A DNA stretch of 64,000 nt from Edaphochlamys debaryana (lineage: Eukaryota; Chlorophyta; Chlorophyceae; Chlamydomonadales), in assembly GCA_016858145.1 (NCBI GenBank), contig JAEHOE010000017.1, positions 310,001-374,000 on the forward strand, written 5' to 3'. The notes under the pieces were generated by a model. It had not been told where the DNA came from and did not search any database. It was given only the letters and a program-made list of their open reading frames with translations. The translations under genes were made by a program, and so were the position numbers. The first letter of the stretch is position 1. Every line of letters starts with the position of its first letter. Of this stretch, positions 12,401 to 24,054 are shown piece after piece.

Positions 12401-14263
12401 GTCAGCCGCCCCGCGCTCACGGCGCTGGGGACCCTCACGGACCACACGCTGGGGCTGGAGGCCATCCGGTGAGGAGGAGGAGGGGGGTCGCGGGGCCCGC
12501 CGTCCACTGGGGTAGGGACGGGCTTGGAAACGCTGACTAGGCACTTGGACGCGCGGGGAGCCCGTGTTGAGATAAAACAGATCTTGTGTGGCCGCGAGTC
12601 TCAAGCTGCCGCCCTCGCTGTTGCTCTCGCTTCCGTGTCCTTCCTCGCAGCGAGGCCGGCGGCCTGGCCCCGCTGGTGTCGATCACCGCCGCCGCCGTCG
12701 CGCCGCCGCCGGGCCTGGCCTCCGCCGCCGCCTCGGACGCCCCCTCGTCGTCCGCCGCCGCCGCCCTCGCGCCGCCGCCGCCCGTGTCCGCCGACAAGCG
12801 CTCCACGCTCAGGCCGGCGGTCAAGCTGCTGCAGGTGAGCGTGTCAGATGAGATGCCATAGGTATCATGTCGGCGTACGGTATGTCGGCGTTAATACCGT
12901 CAAGCTGCTGAAGGACTTCGAGGGTTTACTGCTCTGCGCGGCACGGGGCTGTTGTTGCAGGGCTGCTCCCCTCGGCTCATCCCCCGCCGTCCCTCCCCCT
13001 GCCCCCCGCAGGCGCTGAGCCTCGACCCCGCCTCCAAGCTCGCCATCGGTGACGCGGGTGAGACCTGGGGTACGAGGCTGAAGAGTACGGCACCTGGGAA
13101 GGCCACCGCCATACCACTCAGTCCACTCTGCTGCTGAGCCCCGGTCTGCTGTTGAGCCCCTCTTCAGCCCTAGCTCAGCAGCCTCCACTCAGCCTCGCTA
13201 CCCCATGCCGCCTCTGCCCCCTCTCCCAACCCTTAATTCCGCAACCCCCCTCACCCCCTCCACCACCCTCCAGGCGGCGTGGCGGCCCTGCTGGAGGTCA
13301 TCTCCCGCTCCGAGCCCCGCTCCGAGGCCGCCGCGGACGCCGTGGCGGCGCTGCACAACTGCCTGCGCGGCTGCCCGGACAACCAGCGCGCGCTGGCGGC
13401 GCTGCCGCACGCCTCGGAGGTGAGGGGGGAGGGGGGGTGCAGGTTGCGGGTGGGATGGGTGGGCAGACGGAGGTGAGAGCCTTCCAGACAAGCGTGCATC
13501 AAGTGCCCTAGCTTTGGGCGTATGAGCGCGTTGCTGGAATGGGATCTGGAATGGGATCTGGAATGGGATCTTGGAATGCTGAGAGGGCGCGTGGTGAGGA
13601 AGGGTGGGCGTGTGGGGCGTGTTCGCTCGCTAAACGTTTTGGGTGTATGACTGTGTTGCTGGACTGGCTTGGCTGCTCTGCGCTCTGCGCGCCCGAGGTA
13701 GAAGGCTGTCCTGGCTGGGACCCTGGGAGCGTGGTGGCGCACGCAACACCCCCCTCCCCTCGCAACACCCCCCTCCCCTCGCCCAACGCCCCTTCCCTCT
13801 CCCCTGTCCCCCGCCCCCCCAGGTCCTCCGCGCCGCCCTGGCCGGCTGCGGCCCCTGCTGGGCCCCCGCCAAGGGCGACCTGCACGCGCTGCTCAACGTG
13901 CTGGCGCGGCTGCAGGTGGGGAAGGAGGAAGGACGGGCCGCTGAGCTTCCTTTTCCCGCTGATGTACCCCTTCCGCTTCGGTTGCCTGCTCTGGTTGGGT
14001 TGGGTTGTGTTGTGTTGTGCTGTGTTGTGTTGGTGTTGGTTGGCATGTCCTTGCACTTTGGCCTGGACCGTTCCACTATCCTCAACCTGCTGCCCTGCTG
14101 CTGCTGCCCTCTGCGCCCCGCACCCCAGGGCGTGCAGGAGGCGGGCGGCTTCGTGGTGATTCAGTCCCAGGTGGCAGCGGCGGCCGCCAAGGAGGGCGCA
14201 CCCGCGCCGGCCTCGGCGACGGCCGTGCCGGGGACCGCCGGCGCCGTGGCGGCGCGCGCGTGA
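9429..14263 (+). CDS. ARM-repeat protein with N-terminal membrane-spanning region, 15 exons, 544 residues
   Basis: Exons: 9429-9492, 9734-9915, 10167-10228, 10448-10584, 10739-10837, 11068-11184, 11422-11542, 11818-11896, 12119-12154, 12335-12468, 12651-12834, 13012-13057, 13274-13419, 13823-13915, 14129-14263; all phases agree. The N-terminus is Ser/Thr-rich and could be a targeting sequence. Two hydrophobic stretches follow: one after LDLVKQALAVSG (ALAVSGAVVVASSAAAGMLA) and one around MVVGPLLAVRTVGGALLRPL. The rest is armadillo/HEAT-like helical repeats, for example GGVPRLVALLGHPSPAVSR followed by ALTALGTLTD, GGLAPLVSI, and GGVAALLEVI with AALHNCLRG. ARM repeats are protein-binding scaffolds. 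I do not recognise a named family; a membrane-tethered scaffold, possibly in an organelle, is inference. The start is the first ATG in phase with exon 2 and is the least certain part. Confidence 0.8.
13535..13578. repeat. 12-base tandem repeat in ARM-gene intron
   Basis: Three copies of TGGAATGGGATC plus a partial fourth lie in the intron between exons 13 and 14. It is a simple minisatellite with no coding role. Confidence 0.85.
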
Positions 14264-16740
14264 GGGCAGGGAGCCCTGTGCAGCGGATGCAGCGAGGGCC
14301 CATACGGTGGCCCCGTCTGTTCATTGCTGCGGCGAAGGCAGGGAGCAGCCCCCTTCGTTGCAACAGCGCAGACGCCTCCAGCGAAGGCGCGCTGCAGCCT
14401 CTTGCGCAAGACTGCAGTCATCGACATGAGAATGACGCTTTCCTTGTCGGATTGCACAAAGAGAAGAGGATTGGCAGGCGGCGGTAAAGGGTGGTGCGTG
14501 TTTGACATAGGGTGTGCGCGTGGAGAGGAGGAGTGATGTGAAGGCCTGGGGATCCAACCCATGTGTGTGCCTGGTTGTGAAAGTCGGGCGGCGTCTTGCG
14601 CGCTCTTGTATAGGTACGTTCGTCATAATTGTACGACACACGCGTCGGTGTACGATAATCATGGATGGATCTGCTCGGAGATCTGTATCCAGTTGTATGC
14701 TAGGTGCCCCACCAGCGGGTGCTTGTACCGCCGCGCCGTACGCGACAGCCACCCCCGTGCGCGGCGACAGTACAAGGCGGTTTCCATTGGCCTCCATTCG
14801 AGTGCGAAGCATTGCTGTAGCCTGTATTCCTTTCGATATCGCTGTCTTGGTCCTTTCCCACATCCCACAACGCGAGGATTCGCCTAGCAGGAGTGTGCGA
14901 GATGTGGGTCGGCGTGGCGGGCGCGTGGTTTCTGTACCTGTCGAGGGGGAGCGTGACACATGACGTACCTAGGTCTGGTTTGGGTTGGAAGGGACGGTTG
15001 CTTACAGCGAGTGCTTGGATATGGGTCGTTTGCATGTGGTGGGCCCTGCTTTTAACGACACCCTTTGACGAGAAGAAGAAGACACGACGGCTGGAGGGAG
15101 AATTTCGAAACAACTTTACGCCAGAGGTGTGGGTGGGTTGCGTGGCTGAGGTCGAGAAGTGGAAGGTCCACACGGCTCGGAAGATTACACCTGGATGGGA
15201 TGTGGAGGACCTATCTGGGGGGTTTTGCGTCACCCCTTGACACTGCGCTGCTTTTGAGCTTTTGAGGTTGCGCCTGACTGCTGGGTAGAGGCGTCGAGCG
15301 GCGGGACCCTGTGTGGGCTGCAGGCGGCCCTGGCTGGGTGATGGGCGGTACCATTGTGTCCCCGTGCCCTCCCACGTTTGCGGCTTGCCGGCCGTGCCCC
15401 TCAAGGCCCATCGCGTTGTGTGCACCATTGTAAGCCGTTGTGTGTGGTTGCCCGGCGGCGCTGACACCCCTGCCCACACAGCAGCAGTGAGCCCATGACA
15501 GAGCAGCAGACAGAGAACGAAGGGAGATCGTGTCTTATGTGAGGACCCCTTGGCTGTCATTGCCAATCCTGATTTAACACCGCCTGACCCCCTCCCTAGG
15601 CACACGGCCTAGCATCCGCACGCACTCGGAGCCAGGGGGGAGCCACCCCTGCTCGGATGGAGCCGGAAAGCCGTTGCAATGGCAGCCTCCGGCACAATAC
15701 GACGAAATTACGGCGCGCCCAGCCATTAATACGGCGGAGAGGCGTGTTGCGGTGTGTCGTGGCGTGCTGTCCGGCAGCGTACGGCAGCCCAAGCAGCCGC
15801 TGCCCCGACCCTGGACGGTGCGAAGGCAGGGCCGCGGTGCGATTTGTTCTCCAGCCCTCCCCCACCGGCCCACACGAGCGCAGGTGCCAGGACCCGCGTT
15901 GCCCCCACCCCCCCTCTGCCTGCCCCCGCCCGGCTGCCCGGCCAGTGAGTGTCCGTTTTAGTACGGGGACTAATACTAAACTAACCACACGTCCCCCTCT
16001 ACCCAACCAGGAGAATGCCCGCCTCCCATGGTTTTGGGCCTCGCAGAGGGAGTTTCTGGCTGTCAGCCAGAAGGTCCTGACGGAAGATACCAGCACTGTT
16101 GGCGCGACACGACAAGGACAGCAGCAGGGCATGGGCTGCAAGGACCCCGCTCCGTCTCGTCTTGCTGGGCACGCACGCTCACACTGGTAGGCATCCAGCC
16201 GCTGGCTCAGTGGCTCCTGGTCGTGGCCTTACAGCATCTGTCCCTACCGCCTCCAGACCTCAACACCTATAGTTGCTTTTGAGCGCCTGACGATGCCTCA
16301 CAAGGCCAAACCCATTTAGGGTACACCAGTAGCACCAACAACCCAACCCGCACGCTCCATGATGAGGGCCAGCGTCGGGGGCTCTGCAAAATGTATGGAA
16401 GAAACGCACTGCTGCCAAAAGGACCAGCGTAGTCCTTTCGAGCGCCTCACAATACCCCTCCTCTGTAAGGTGTGACAAGAACCAGGCACACCCACTCCCA
16501 TGTAAAATCGAAGAAACGCGTAAGAGTCTAGGGCATTACTGCCAGAAGGCCACTTAAGCATAGTCCAGGCTCTTGACTGATCCACTCACAACCCGCACAC
16601 CCAAACAACACATTACCCTCATCTCATGCTTAGACGCAAAGCACAACGAAGGAGCTGCGCAGCTCCCCTAAACATCATCCAAGCAATACACATGCATATA
16701 CTATTACCCAACCGCATTTCTGCACTCAAACAACCGCATA
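14264..16740. other. Gene-poor spacer left of the tandem array
   Basis: About 2.5 kb without a gene I can support. It is visibly less GC-rich than the genes. The longest open frame (minus, 15605-14700) has no domain, no signal peptide and no splice-compatible partner exon. A decayed direct repeat lies at 16281-16570, described separately. The last bases (ending at 16740) form the left breakpoint of the tandem triplication. Confidence 0.5.
16281..16570. repeat. Two diverged copies of a ~150-base sequence
   Basis: The segments starting at 16281 and 16439 both begin GAGCGCCT and share the spaced elements GAAGAAACGC, TACTGCC/ACTGCTGCC and AGTCC in the same order. They are heavily diverged with indels. 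On the minus strand both translate to short similar pieces, suggesting decayed coding or transposon-derived DNA. Identity is unknown. Confidence 0.4.
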
Positions 16741-16840
16741 GTCACACTCGAACATTGGGGGGGACCACGGGGCTCAGCCCTTTTCCTGCCTTCGGGCAAA
16801 GTCTCTGTCCAGAGCACTGCGATTGCATGGAAGGGCTGTG

Positions 16841-18959
16841 CTAAGTGCAACTGGTCATCAGTGGTGGGCCCGGTCGCATCCTGAGCCTCCTGAGCGCGTC
16901 GTCTGTACCGTAGGGCATCCGCACGTCCATGTCCGGGGGCCACAAGCAACGCAGGTGGGTCAGGCTGGGCAGGGCCGCCAGGACGCCGATGGCCCCGATG
17001 GGGAAGGCGCAACCAACCAGGTCCAGGCGCTGCGAGGATGGAGAACGGAGGGCACAGCTAGCTGAGGGGTTCAGGTAGGCAAACGTAACCGTACCAGGAA
17101 GATCAGTCGTGCTACACCCATGTTACCGCAAACCGCTAAACCTACGTGCTGCCACCAGCAGGGGCGACCCTAAGCTGCCAATACAACACCCGGCACTCAA
17201 CCCGCTCACCTGTAGGCCCTTCATGCGGTGGGCGATGGTGGCCAGGTCCGCAGCGCTGAGGGCGACGCCCCGCAGTGTGAGCCCCGCCAGGCCCCGGGCG
17301 CCCCATGCGCTCAGCCAGCGGCCGTGGCCCTCGAAGCCGGGGGCCGGCTCCGAAGGGGGCAGGAGGGTCACATTGTTGCCTCCCTCACTGACTGCATCAG
17401 GGAAGATCAGCTCGCGTGCCCCTGACAGGAGCACAGCGGTGCGGCACAGCGCCTCCTCGCCCGCTGGCAGCAGCTGGCCATGCCCATCGGAGGAGGCGTA
17501 CGCAATGTGTGCGACGCCGTGCCTGTCCTTGCCCCACTGGGGCCCCACTGCCACCTCGGTCAGGCGGGTCTGCACCAGAGCCGCCAGCGTTTCCGCGGAA
17601 TGCGGCATGGACAGCCGCAGGGCTTGCAGGTTGGGAGGCAGGTTGAGGCGCTGCCGCTCCAGCAGTACTCCTCCGGCGTGCAGGCGGGTGAGGGACGTGA
17701 GGGTGGCCAGGGAGTAGGGAAGGATCTGAGCATCGCCCAACCTCAGCTCCTGCAGGCTCCGCAGGGCCGTTAGCCACTGTCCGTTAATGAAGTCGCGGCT
17801 CTCGAGGCCGATTTCCAGCGAACGCAGGCTCGAGCTCAGCGGGGTGAGGGCGGCCAAAAGCCTGCTGAAGTGGCATGGGAGGTAAAACGGGTCCGGCTTG
17901 CGGTTCCGCGGCACAAGCTTGAGGCTGTTGAGCTGCGCCATGCCGGACAGCACGCGGCTGAGGGAGGCGGCGGCGCTGTTGGGGCCGACGTCCAGGTCCA
18001 GGGAGCGAGCGCAGCTGTGTGGCGGCCCGCAGTGCTCTTGTGAGCGCGAAGGGTAGCTCTTTGAGGCTGTGGCAGACATCAAGCTGCCGCAGCGCTGGCA
18101 GAAGAGGCGTCTGTGTGCTGTTGGCGGTCTTGGCGGGCCCGAGCAGCACCGCCAGACTTGCGACCGCTCGCTGCTGCTCGAGCACCTTCAGGTTGACAGG
18201 CGTGTGAGGCGCTAGCCAGTCGATTTGGGTGTCGACAGCGCCATTGATCCCGTCACAATTCACAACCAGCTCCTCCAGGCCGGGGAGGGCTGCCGGCACC
18301 GCCCGAACCACCTCGGGCGTGAGGAGCCGCAGCGCGATGGTGAGCTTGGTGATGGCAGGGCGGGGCTGACCGTTTGGCAGGAGAGGGCTGGGATAGCGGG
18401 GAACCAAGTGGAGCAGCTGGTCCCTGCGGGGAGCAAGCACAGAGCACAGGGGGTAGATATATAGTTAGTGGGGCGGCAGTACAAACCAGGGTCTGATTCG
18501 TCTGAAGCATGGGCAGGGCACCCGTACGGTAATGAGCGGGGGCCCCACCGGGTCACGGCCCAAGTCTAAGCGCTAAAAGGTTGCGGCTATCACGTGAGCC
18601 TCCTGCTGCCAGACCCGCACTCACGCCGCATGAGGCACCGTCTCCTCCTCTGACTCTGGCACCGTCAGATTCAGCGCTCGGAGGCGACGGCAGGTGCCGC
18701 GCGCCAGTATGCTGCGCGCCAGGCGCAGCTGTGTGGCCGCGTCCATGCCGCCCGCCGCCTCCGCGCCGCGCACGCGAAGCTCCGTAACGAGCTCCCCGTC
18801 CGCGATGTCCCGGGCGCTCTTGCACAGCTGGCGGAACTTGTGAACGCCGCTGGAGTCGTTGTGGAGATGCTTGAGGATGTCTATGAGGACGTTGGGAGCC
18901 AGCTCACGGCCCGCTTGCGTCAGCAAGCTTGCCCGCGTAGTGTCCCGCCGAAGTATCAT
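16841..18959 (-). CDS. F-box/LRR protein, copy 1, with an apparent +1 frameshift
   Basis: Exons: 18959-18625, 18423-17210, 17029-16841 (about 578 residues if the frame is mended). Residues 15-60 form an F-box: LAPNVLIDILKHLHND followed by KFRQLCKSARDIAD. F-box proteins bind SKP1 and recruit substrates to SCF ubiquitin ligases. The rest is leucine-rich repeats (LPGLEELVV, LPALRQLDV, LRSLEIGLE, LRSLQELRLGDA, LTSLTRLHAGG, LPSLTHLRCLW) that would bind the substrate. Exon 2 is 1,214 bases, one base too many: the LRR pattern runs in one frame to about 18004 (ATQLRSL) and continues one frame over (DLDVGPNSAAASLSRVL). No GT-AG intron explains the shift. All three copies share it, so it predates the triplication. 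The gene may be a pseudogene or make a truncated product. Confidence 0.75.
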
Positions 18960-21730
18960 TCTGCGATAGGGGGCAAACGGGCAAATGGGCCATCACGCAG
19001 ACAGCTGCCGACCGGTACATGGCAACCTGGTCAACGCGACCCAATACATATCCCGCTTCTTGCTGCGCTATTCGGCTTCCTGATATCCCGCGGGCAGCAC
19101 AAATCACCTGCTGGGGGCGAACGATTCACGATGTTGTGGGCGGCTCACGATGCAGCAGAAAGCATGCCCCAAAACGTGTGAAGAGCGGAGCCTAAGTGGC
19201 CTGGGTGGTGCTAAAGGCTTTGTGGTTGGTTCTATAGCTTGTAAGTGTTAGGCAACCAGGTGTGCCAGAACTATAGGCACGCGGATGCACGGCACTGTAG
19301 CGGGCTTGTAGCTGGTTGCAGCAAGCACAGCGGTCGCCATCTATCGAGCGCTTATGACTGCAGGAAGTTACGAGATAGAGAGAGAGCTTTGGGGTCATAC
19401 CCCAGCACGGAGCCCGGGGCCCTTAGCAGGCAGGGGATGCGGGCATAGCCCCCGCGCAGCACACAAGCAGCAAGGCTATCTAGCACTACACGGAGCGGTA
19501 CGCGCAGAAGATGTAGTCGGTGATGCGGCTGATAGCGGCTATGCTAGAGTAACCGGCATGCTGTTGCTGTTGACGACGTAGAGCTGTGCCGGTTACCCCT
19601 AGCAGGCTGATACAGGCACTATGGGATACAGGCGCGAGTAGCACTTTCCTGAGCCGCTTGAAGAAGCCCCCAGCCGTGAAGCGTGCCAGTCCACTATGGT
19701 CATCATGCGCGAGCGCTCACCTGCAGGCGGTGGAGACGAAGAAGACGAGTCAGCTGCAGCCCTAACCGAGCGTAAAGTGCGGTGTGTGCAAAATGCGAGC
19801 TGGGGGAAAGAAGCCGGGGAGCAGGGGATGCAGGGGAGGGCTCCCTTGCCAGCCCTCGTTGCCAGGCCGAGCCCCACACCCCGAAACAGCTGAACTTAGC
19901 CCATGACCCCAGTAACTCAAGTCTAGAATCGCCCCCTCTTCAGAAGGGGGAACGAGCGCACAAATGATAAGTGCACTGGTAAGCATCGCATGACAGCTCA
20001 TAGCGAGGCCCCCCCCCTCATTTTGGGGGGGGGGGGGAAGGGGGGGGGGGGGGTCCAGGGGGACGGCATGTCGGCAAATCGCGAATGCTCGGCAGAGCTC
20101 TTGACCTCTAGCGAACCCGCGCTGCGCTATCGCGGCTTTCCAGTAACCCTCCATTGCATGCAGTAGCCATTCACACATTGAACACGAAGAGCGTGGCTGC
20201 GAGCTGCAAAAGCGACTGCAAAAGCTGCCCGCGACGGTTCATCGGCGGTCGCCGGCTCGCGCCTCACGGGCTTCTGCCCCCGCGAACAAGTATATTATGA
20301 GTGCCTCTGATGGCCAGATCAGGTTGCAGGTCGCGAGAGGGCCCGTAGAGCTCAAAGCTCTATGCTTGTTTCACACTTTTGATGTCATGTCTAGATACTG
20401 GGGTAACCAAAACGCTGAACCACATGCTCGGTTCGCAGTGAAGCGCTTGGCGCGAATGGACCCTGCGGCAGGAGGGCGGCAGGAGGACGGCAAGATGAGG
20501 CAGAGGGTGCTCGCGGTGGTCGCGCTGGCACAGCAGACGCACTTGCGCCGCTGCCCCAGACCGCTGAGCTGCGCAGCAGCAGGGCCTTGCGCCCCTTTTG
20601 CCGTGCGGAGGGTCCGGACTACGCTGCACGGCCCCTGCGAGCACAGACTCCGCCATGGCCGCGGTCAGGAAGAAGGGGGGGAACGCTAGCCTGCCGAGTC
20701 GTGTCTGGCTAGAGTCGCTATGCGAAGACCCCAGCGGCAGTCCACAAGGCCTAACACCACATGTCTGGGCGAAGCGTTTCTCCACCTTGCACGGCTTGCA
20801 GCCATCGTTCCCACGCCGACCCTGCAGCCCCCGGCCACTGCACTCCGTATGCCCACGGCACGCCCACAGGCCCGGCATCCTGCCCGCTTGACGTGAGCAC
20901 ACCAGTTCTTACCGAGCCACTTCCTCGGACACCCAAGTGCGTGCCTCCCGGCACAGGCATGCAGCAATCCCTGCACCCCAGCGCTATCAAACCCTGCATA
21001 TGGCCAAAGCCCCAGCACGGGCCACGCGGCTACACAAGACACGGTACACAGCCACCTGCCTGCCCGCCTGCCATTGCCACCGGCGCTCTGACCTGCAGCG
21101 TCGATCACATCTGCACTATGATGGAGTCTGCGCAAACACGCGTTCGCTGCATAGCAGCGATAGCACAGTCATTTGCGGCATCATCTTGCAACTACACCAT
21201 GCCGTACACCACACACCTGCACAGCCTGCGGCAGTTGTGCAAACACCCCCCTTCCCCCACCAGGCACAGCACCAAACACACAGCCCCCGCCCCCATACGC
21301 GCCTCGTTCTTCACCTCATCTGCAGCTAGGCTCTTTATCGTTTGGCATGTGGAATCCGCACATCCTCTCCTCGCCCCTCCCGCCTCGCGCCCTCTTGGAT
21401 CTATGGCGCCCCACCCCCCCATCCACCCCCACTTGTACACCATACACCCCTGAAACCAGACCATTCTAAGCCGCTGTTGCGAGCTCACGGCTCCTCTACC
21501 CTTGCCCGCTGCACCCCGCGCCCAACGCAGCGACTAAGCCCTGCCCCTCAAAGAGGGCCTGACACACAGCATTGCTTGGCGCACACAGCAGTGCTTGGCG
21601 AGGCTGTAGGCGCCGCCAGGGGGCGTTGTGGGTTGGCACAGGCATTGCTTGGCAAGCCCGACCAACCCACCCCTGGGAAGCGCAACTCCATGCCTGCAGG
21701 CCCCGCCGGCCGATGCCTGGCACTTCGTCG
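18960..21730. other. Noncoding part of tandem unit 1
   Basis: About 2.8 kb upstream of the F-box gene with no gene I can support; the open frames (for example 20297-20689 and 20761-21453) show no family signature. It contains an inverted repeat with perfect 10-base arms GTAACCGGCA/TGCCGGTTAC at 19549-19558 and 19587-19596, and the poly-C/poly-G tract at 20009-20053. The bases just above 18959 presumably hold the F-box promoter. The same content recurs at 24055-26825 and 29150-31917. Confidence 0.5.
20009..20053. repeat. Poly-C / poly-G hairpin tract, unit 1
   Basis: The run is C9, TCATTTT, G13, AA, G14. The C-run can pair with the first G-run to form a hairpin, and the G-runs could form quadruplexes. 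The runs differ in length between units (C10/G12/G13 in unit 2, C9/G12/G12 in unit 3). Confidence 0.9.
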
Positions 21731-21835
21731 CTAGGCGCGGCCCGTACCACCACCGCCGTCCCCGGCCTGAGCCGATGCTGCGCTCTCCTGAAGTGAAAGC
21801 TGTACGGCAAGGGAGAGCAGTTCGTCCTCCGTGTA
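21731..21835 (-). pseudogene. 3' fragment of the UIM hydrolase gene captured in unit 1
   Basis: This 105-base piece matches the last 34 codons and stop of the hydrolase gene (32022-31918), including its second ubiquitin-interacting motif. It is cut at the tandem junction, so there is no upstream coding sequence. It is a by-product of the duplication breakpoint lying inside the last hydrolase exon. Confidence 0.9.
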
Positions 21836-21935
21836 GTCACACTCGAACATTGGGGGGGACCACGGGGCTCAGCCCTTTTCCTGCCTTCGGGCAAAGTCTC
21901 TGTCCAGAGCACTGCGATTGCATGGAAGGGCTGTG

Positions 21936-24054
21936 CTAAGTGCAACTGGTCATCAGTGGTGGGCCCGGTCGCATCCTGAGCCTCCTGAGTGCGTCGTCTG
22001 TACCGTAGGGCATCCGCACGTCCATGTCCGGGGGCCACAAGCAACGCAGGTGGGTCAGGCTGGGCAGGGCCGCCAGGACGCCGATGGCCCCGATGGGGAA
22101 GGCGCAACCAACCAGGTCCAGGCGCTGCGAGGATGGAGAACGGAGGGCACAGCTAGCTGAGGGGTTCAGGTAGGCAAACGTAACCGTACCAGGAAGATCA
22201 GTCGTGCTACACCCATGTTACCGCAAACCGCTAAACCTACGTGCTGCCACCAGCAGGGGCGACCCTAAGCTGCCAATACAACACCCGGCACTCAACCCGC
22301 TCACCTGTAGGCCCTTCATGCGGTGGGCGATGGTGGCCAGGTCCGCAGCGCTGAGGGCGACGCCCCGCAGTGTGAGCCCCGCCAGGCCCCGGGCGCCCCA
22401 TGCGCTCAGCCAGCGGCCGTGGCCCTCGAAGCCGGGGGCCGGCTCCGAAGGGGGCAGGAGGGTCACATTGTTGCCTCCCTCACTGACTGCATCAGGGAAG
22501 ATCAGCTCGCGTGCCCCTGACAGGAGCACAGCGGTGCGGCACAGCGCCTCCTCGCCCGCTGGCAGCAGCTGGCCATGCCCATCGGAGGAGGCGTACGCAA
22601 TGTGTGCGACGCCGTGCCTGTCCTTGCCCCACTGGGGCCCCACTGCCACCTCGGTCAGGCGGGTCTGCACCAGAGCCGCCAGCGTTTCCGCGGAATGCGG
22701 CATGGACAGCCGCAGGGCTTGCAGGTTGGGAGGCAGGTTGAGGCGCTGCCGCTCCAGCAGTACTCCTCCGGCGTGCAGGCGGGTGAGGGACGTGAGGGTG
22801 GCCAGGGAGTAGGGAAGGATCTGAGCATCGCCCAACCTCAGCTCCTGCAGGCTCCGCAGGGCTGTTAGCCACTGTCCGTTAATGAAGTCGCGGCTCTCGA
22901 GGCCGATTTCCAGCGAACGCAGGCTCGAGCTCAGCGGGGTGAGGGCGGCCAAAAGCCTGCTGAAGTGGCATGGGAGGTAAAACGGGTCCGGCTTGCGGTT
23001 CCGCGGCACAAGCTTGAGGCTGTTGAGCTGTGCCATGCCGGACAGCACGCGGCTGAGGGAGGCGGCGGCGCTGTTGGGGCCGACGTCCAGGTCCAGGGAG
23101 CGAGCGCAGCTGTGTGGCGGCCCGCAGTGCTCTTGTGAGCGCGAAGGGTAGCTCTTTGAGGCTGTGGCAGACATCAAGCTGCCGCAGCGCTGGCAGAAGA
23201 GGCGTCTGTGTGCTGTTGGCGGTCTTGGCGGGCCCGAGCAGCACCGCCAGACTTGCGACCGCTCGCTGCTGCTCGAGCACCTTCAGGTTGACAGGCGTGT
23301 GAGGCGCTAGCCAGTCGATTTGGGTGTCGACAGCGCCATTGATCCCGTCACAATTCACAACCAGCTCCTCCAGGCCGGGGAGGGCTGCCGGCACCGCCCG
23401 AACCACCTCGGGCGTGAGGAGCCGCAGCGCGATGGTGAGCTTGGTGATGGCAGGGCGGGGCTGACCGTTTGGCAGGAGAGGGCTGGGATAGCGGGGAACC
23501 AAGTGGAGCAGCTGGTCCCTGCGGGGAGCAAGCACAGAGCACAGGGGGTAGATATATAGTTAGTGGGGCGGCAGTACAAACCAGGGTCTGATTCGTCTGA
23601 AGCATGGGCAGGGCACCCGTACGGTAATGAGCGGGGGCCCCACCGGGTCACGGCCCAAGTCTAAGCGCTAAAAGGTTGCGGCTATCACGTGAGCCTCCTG
23701 CTGCCAGACCCGCACTCACGCCGCATGAGGCACCGTCTCCTCCTCTGACTCTGGCACCGTCAGATTCAGCGCTCGGAGGCGACGGCAGGTGCCGCGCGCC
23801 AGTATGCTGCGCGCCAGGCGCAGCTGTGTGGCCGCGTCCATGCCGCCCGCCGCCTCCGCGCCGCGCACGCGAAGCTCCGTAACGAGCTCCCCGTCCGCGA
23901 TGTCCCGGGCGCTCTTGCACAGCTGGCGGAACTTGTGAACGCCGCTGGAGTCGTTGTGGAGATGCTTGAGGATGTCTATGAGGACGTTGGGAGCCAGCTC
24001 ACGGCCCGCTTGCGTCAGCAAGCTTGCCCGCGTAGTGTCCCGCCGAAGTATCAT
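21936..24054 (-). CDS. F-box/LRR protein, copy 2, with the same +1 frameshift
   Basis: Exons: 24054-23720, 23518-22305, 22124-21936. It is the same gene as copy 1 with the frame break near 23099. Private differences are few: 21990 changes an Arg codon in the last exon (on the minus strand GCG to GCA, Ala to Thr in that frame or silent in others), and 22863 and 23031 lie in the LRR exon. No new stop codon appears. Everything said for copy 1 about domains and the possible pseudogene status applies. Confidence 0.75.

Larger units (their letters stand above)
16741..21835. repeat. Tandem unit 1 of 3 (5,095 bases)
   Basis: Direct comparison shows that 16741-21835, 21836-26930 and 26931-32022 are the same sequence. 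The junctions between units read GTGTA then GTCACACTCG; the left edge is unique DNA ending CGCATA and the right edge continues GTGTA then CATCTC into the hydrolase gene. The two breakpoints therefore share only TA. Each unit holds one F-box/LRR gene, 2.7 kb of noncoding DNA and the last 105 bases of the hydrolase coding region. Confidence 0.97.

Noticed and set aside
14700..15605. 301-codon minus-strand open frame
   Set aside because: No domain, no splice partner, no compositional match to the neighbouring genes, and it lies in a less GC-rich spacer.
17900..18110. A small intron as the cause of the F-box/LRR frame change
   Set aside because: The GT-AG pairs I could find around the site have lengths that are multiples of three or would delete conserved LRR residues, so none corrects the frame.
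20297..21453. Open frames of 130-230 codons in the noncoding part of each tandem unit
   Set aside because: They overlap on both strands, have no family signature, and the sequence between units shows no codon-position pattern of change.
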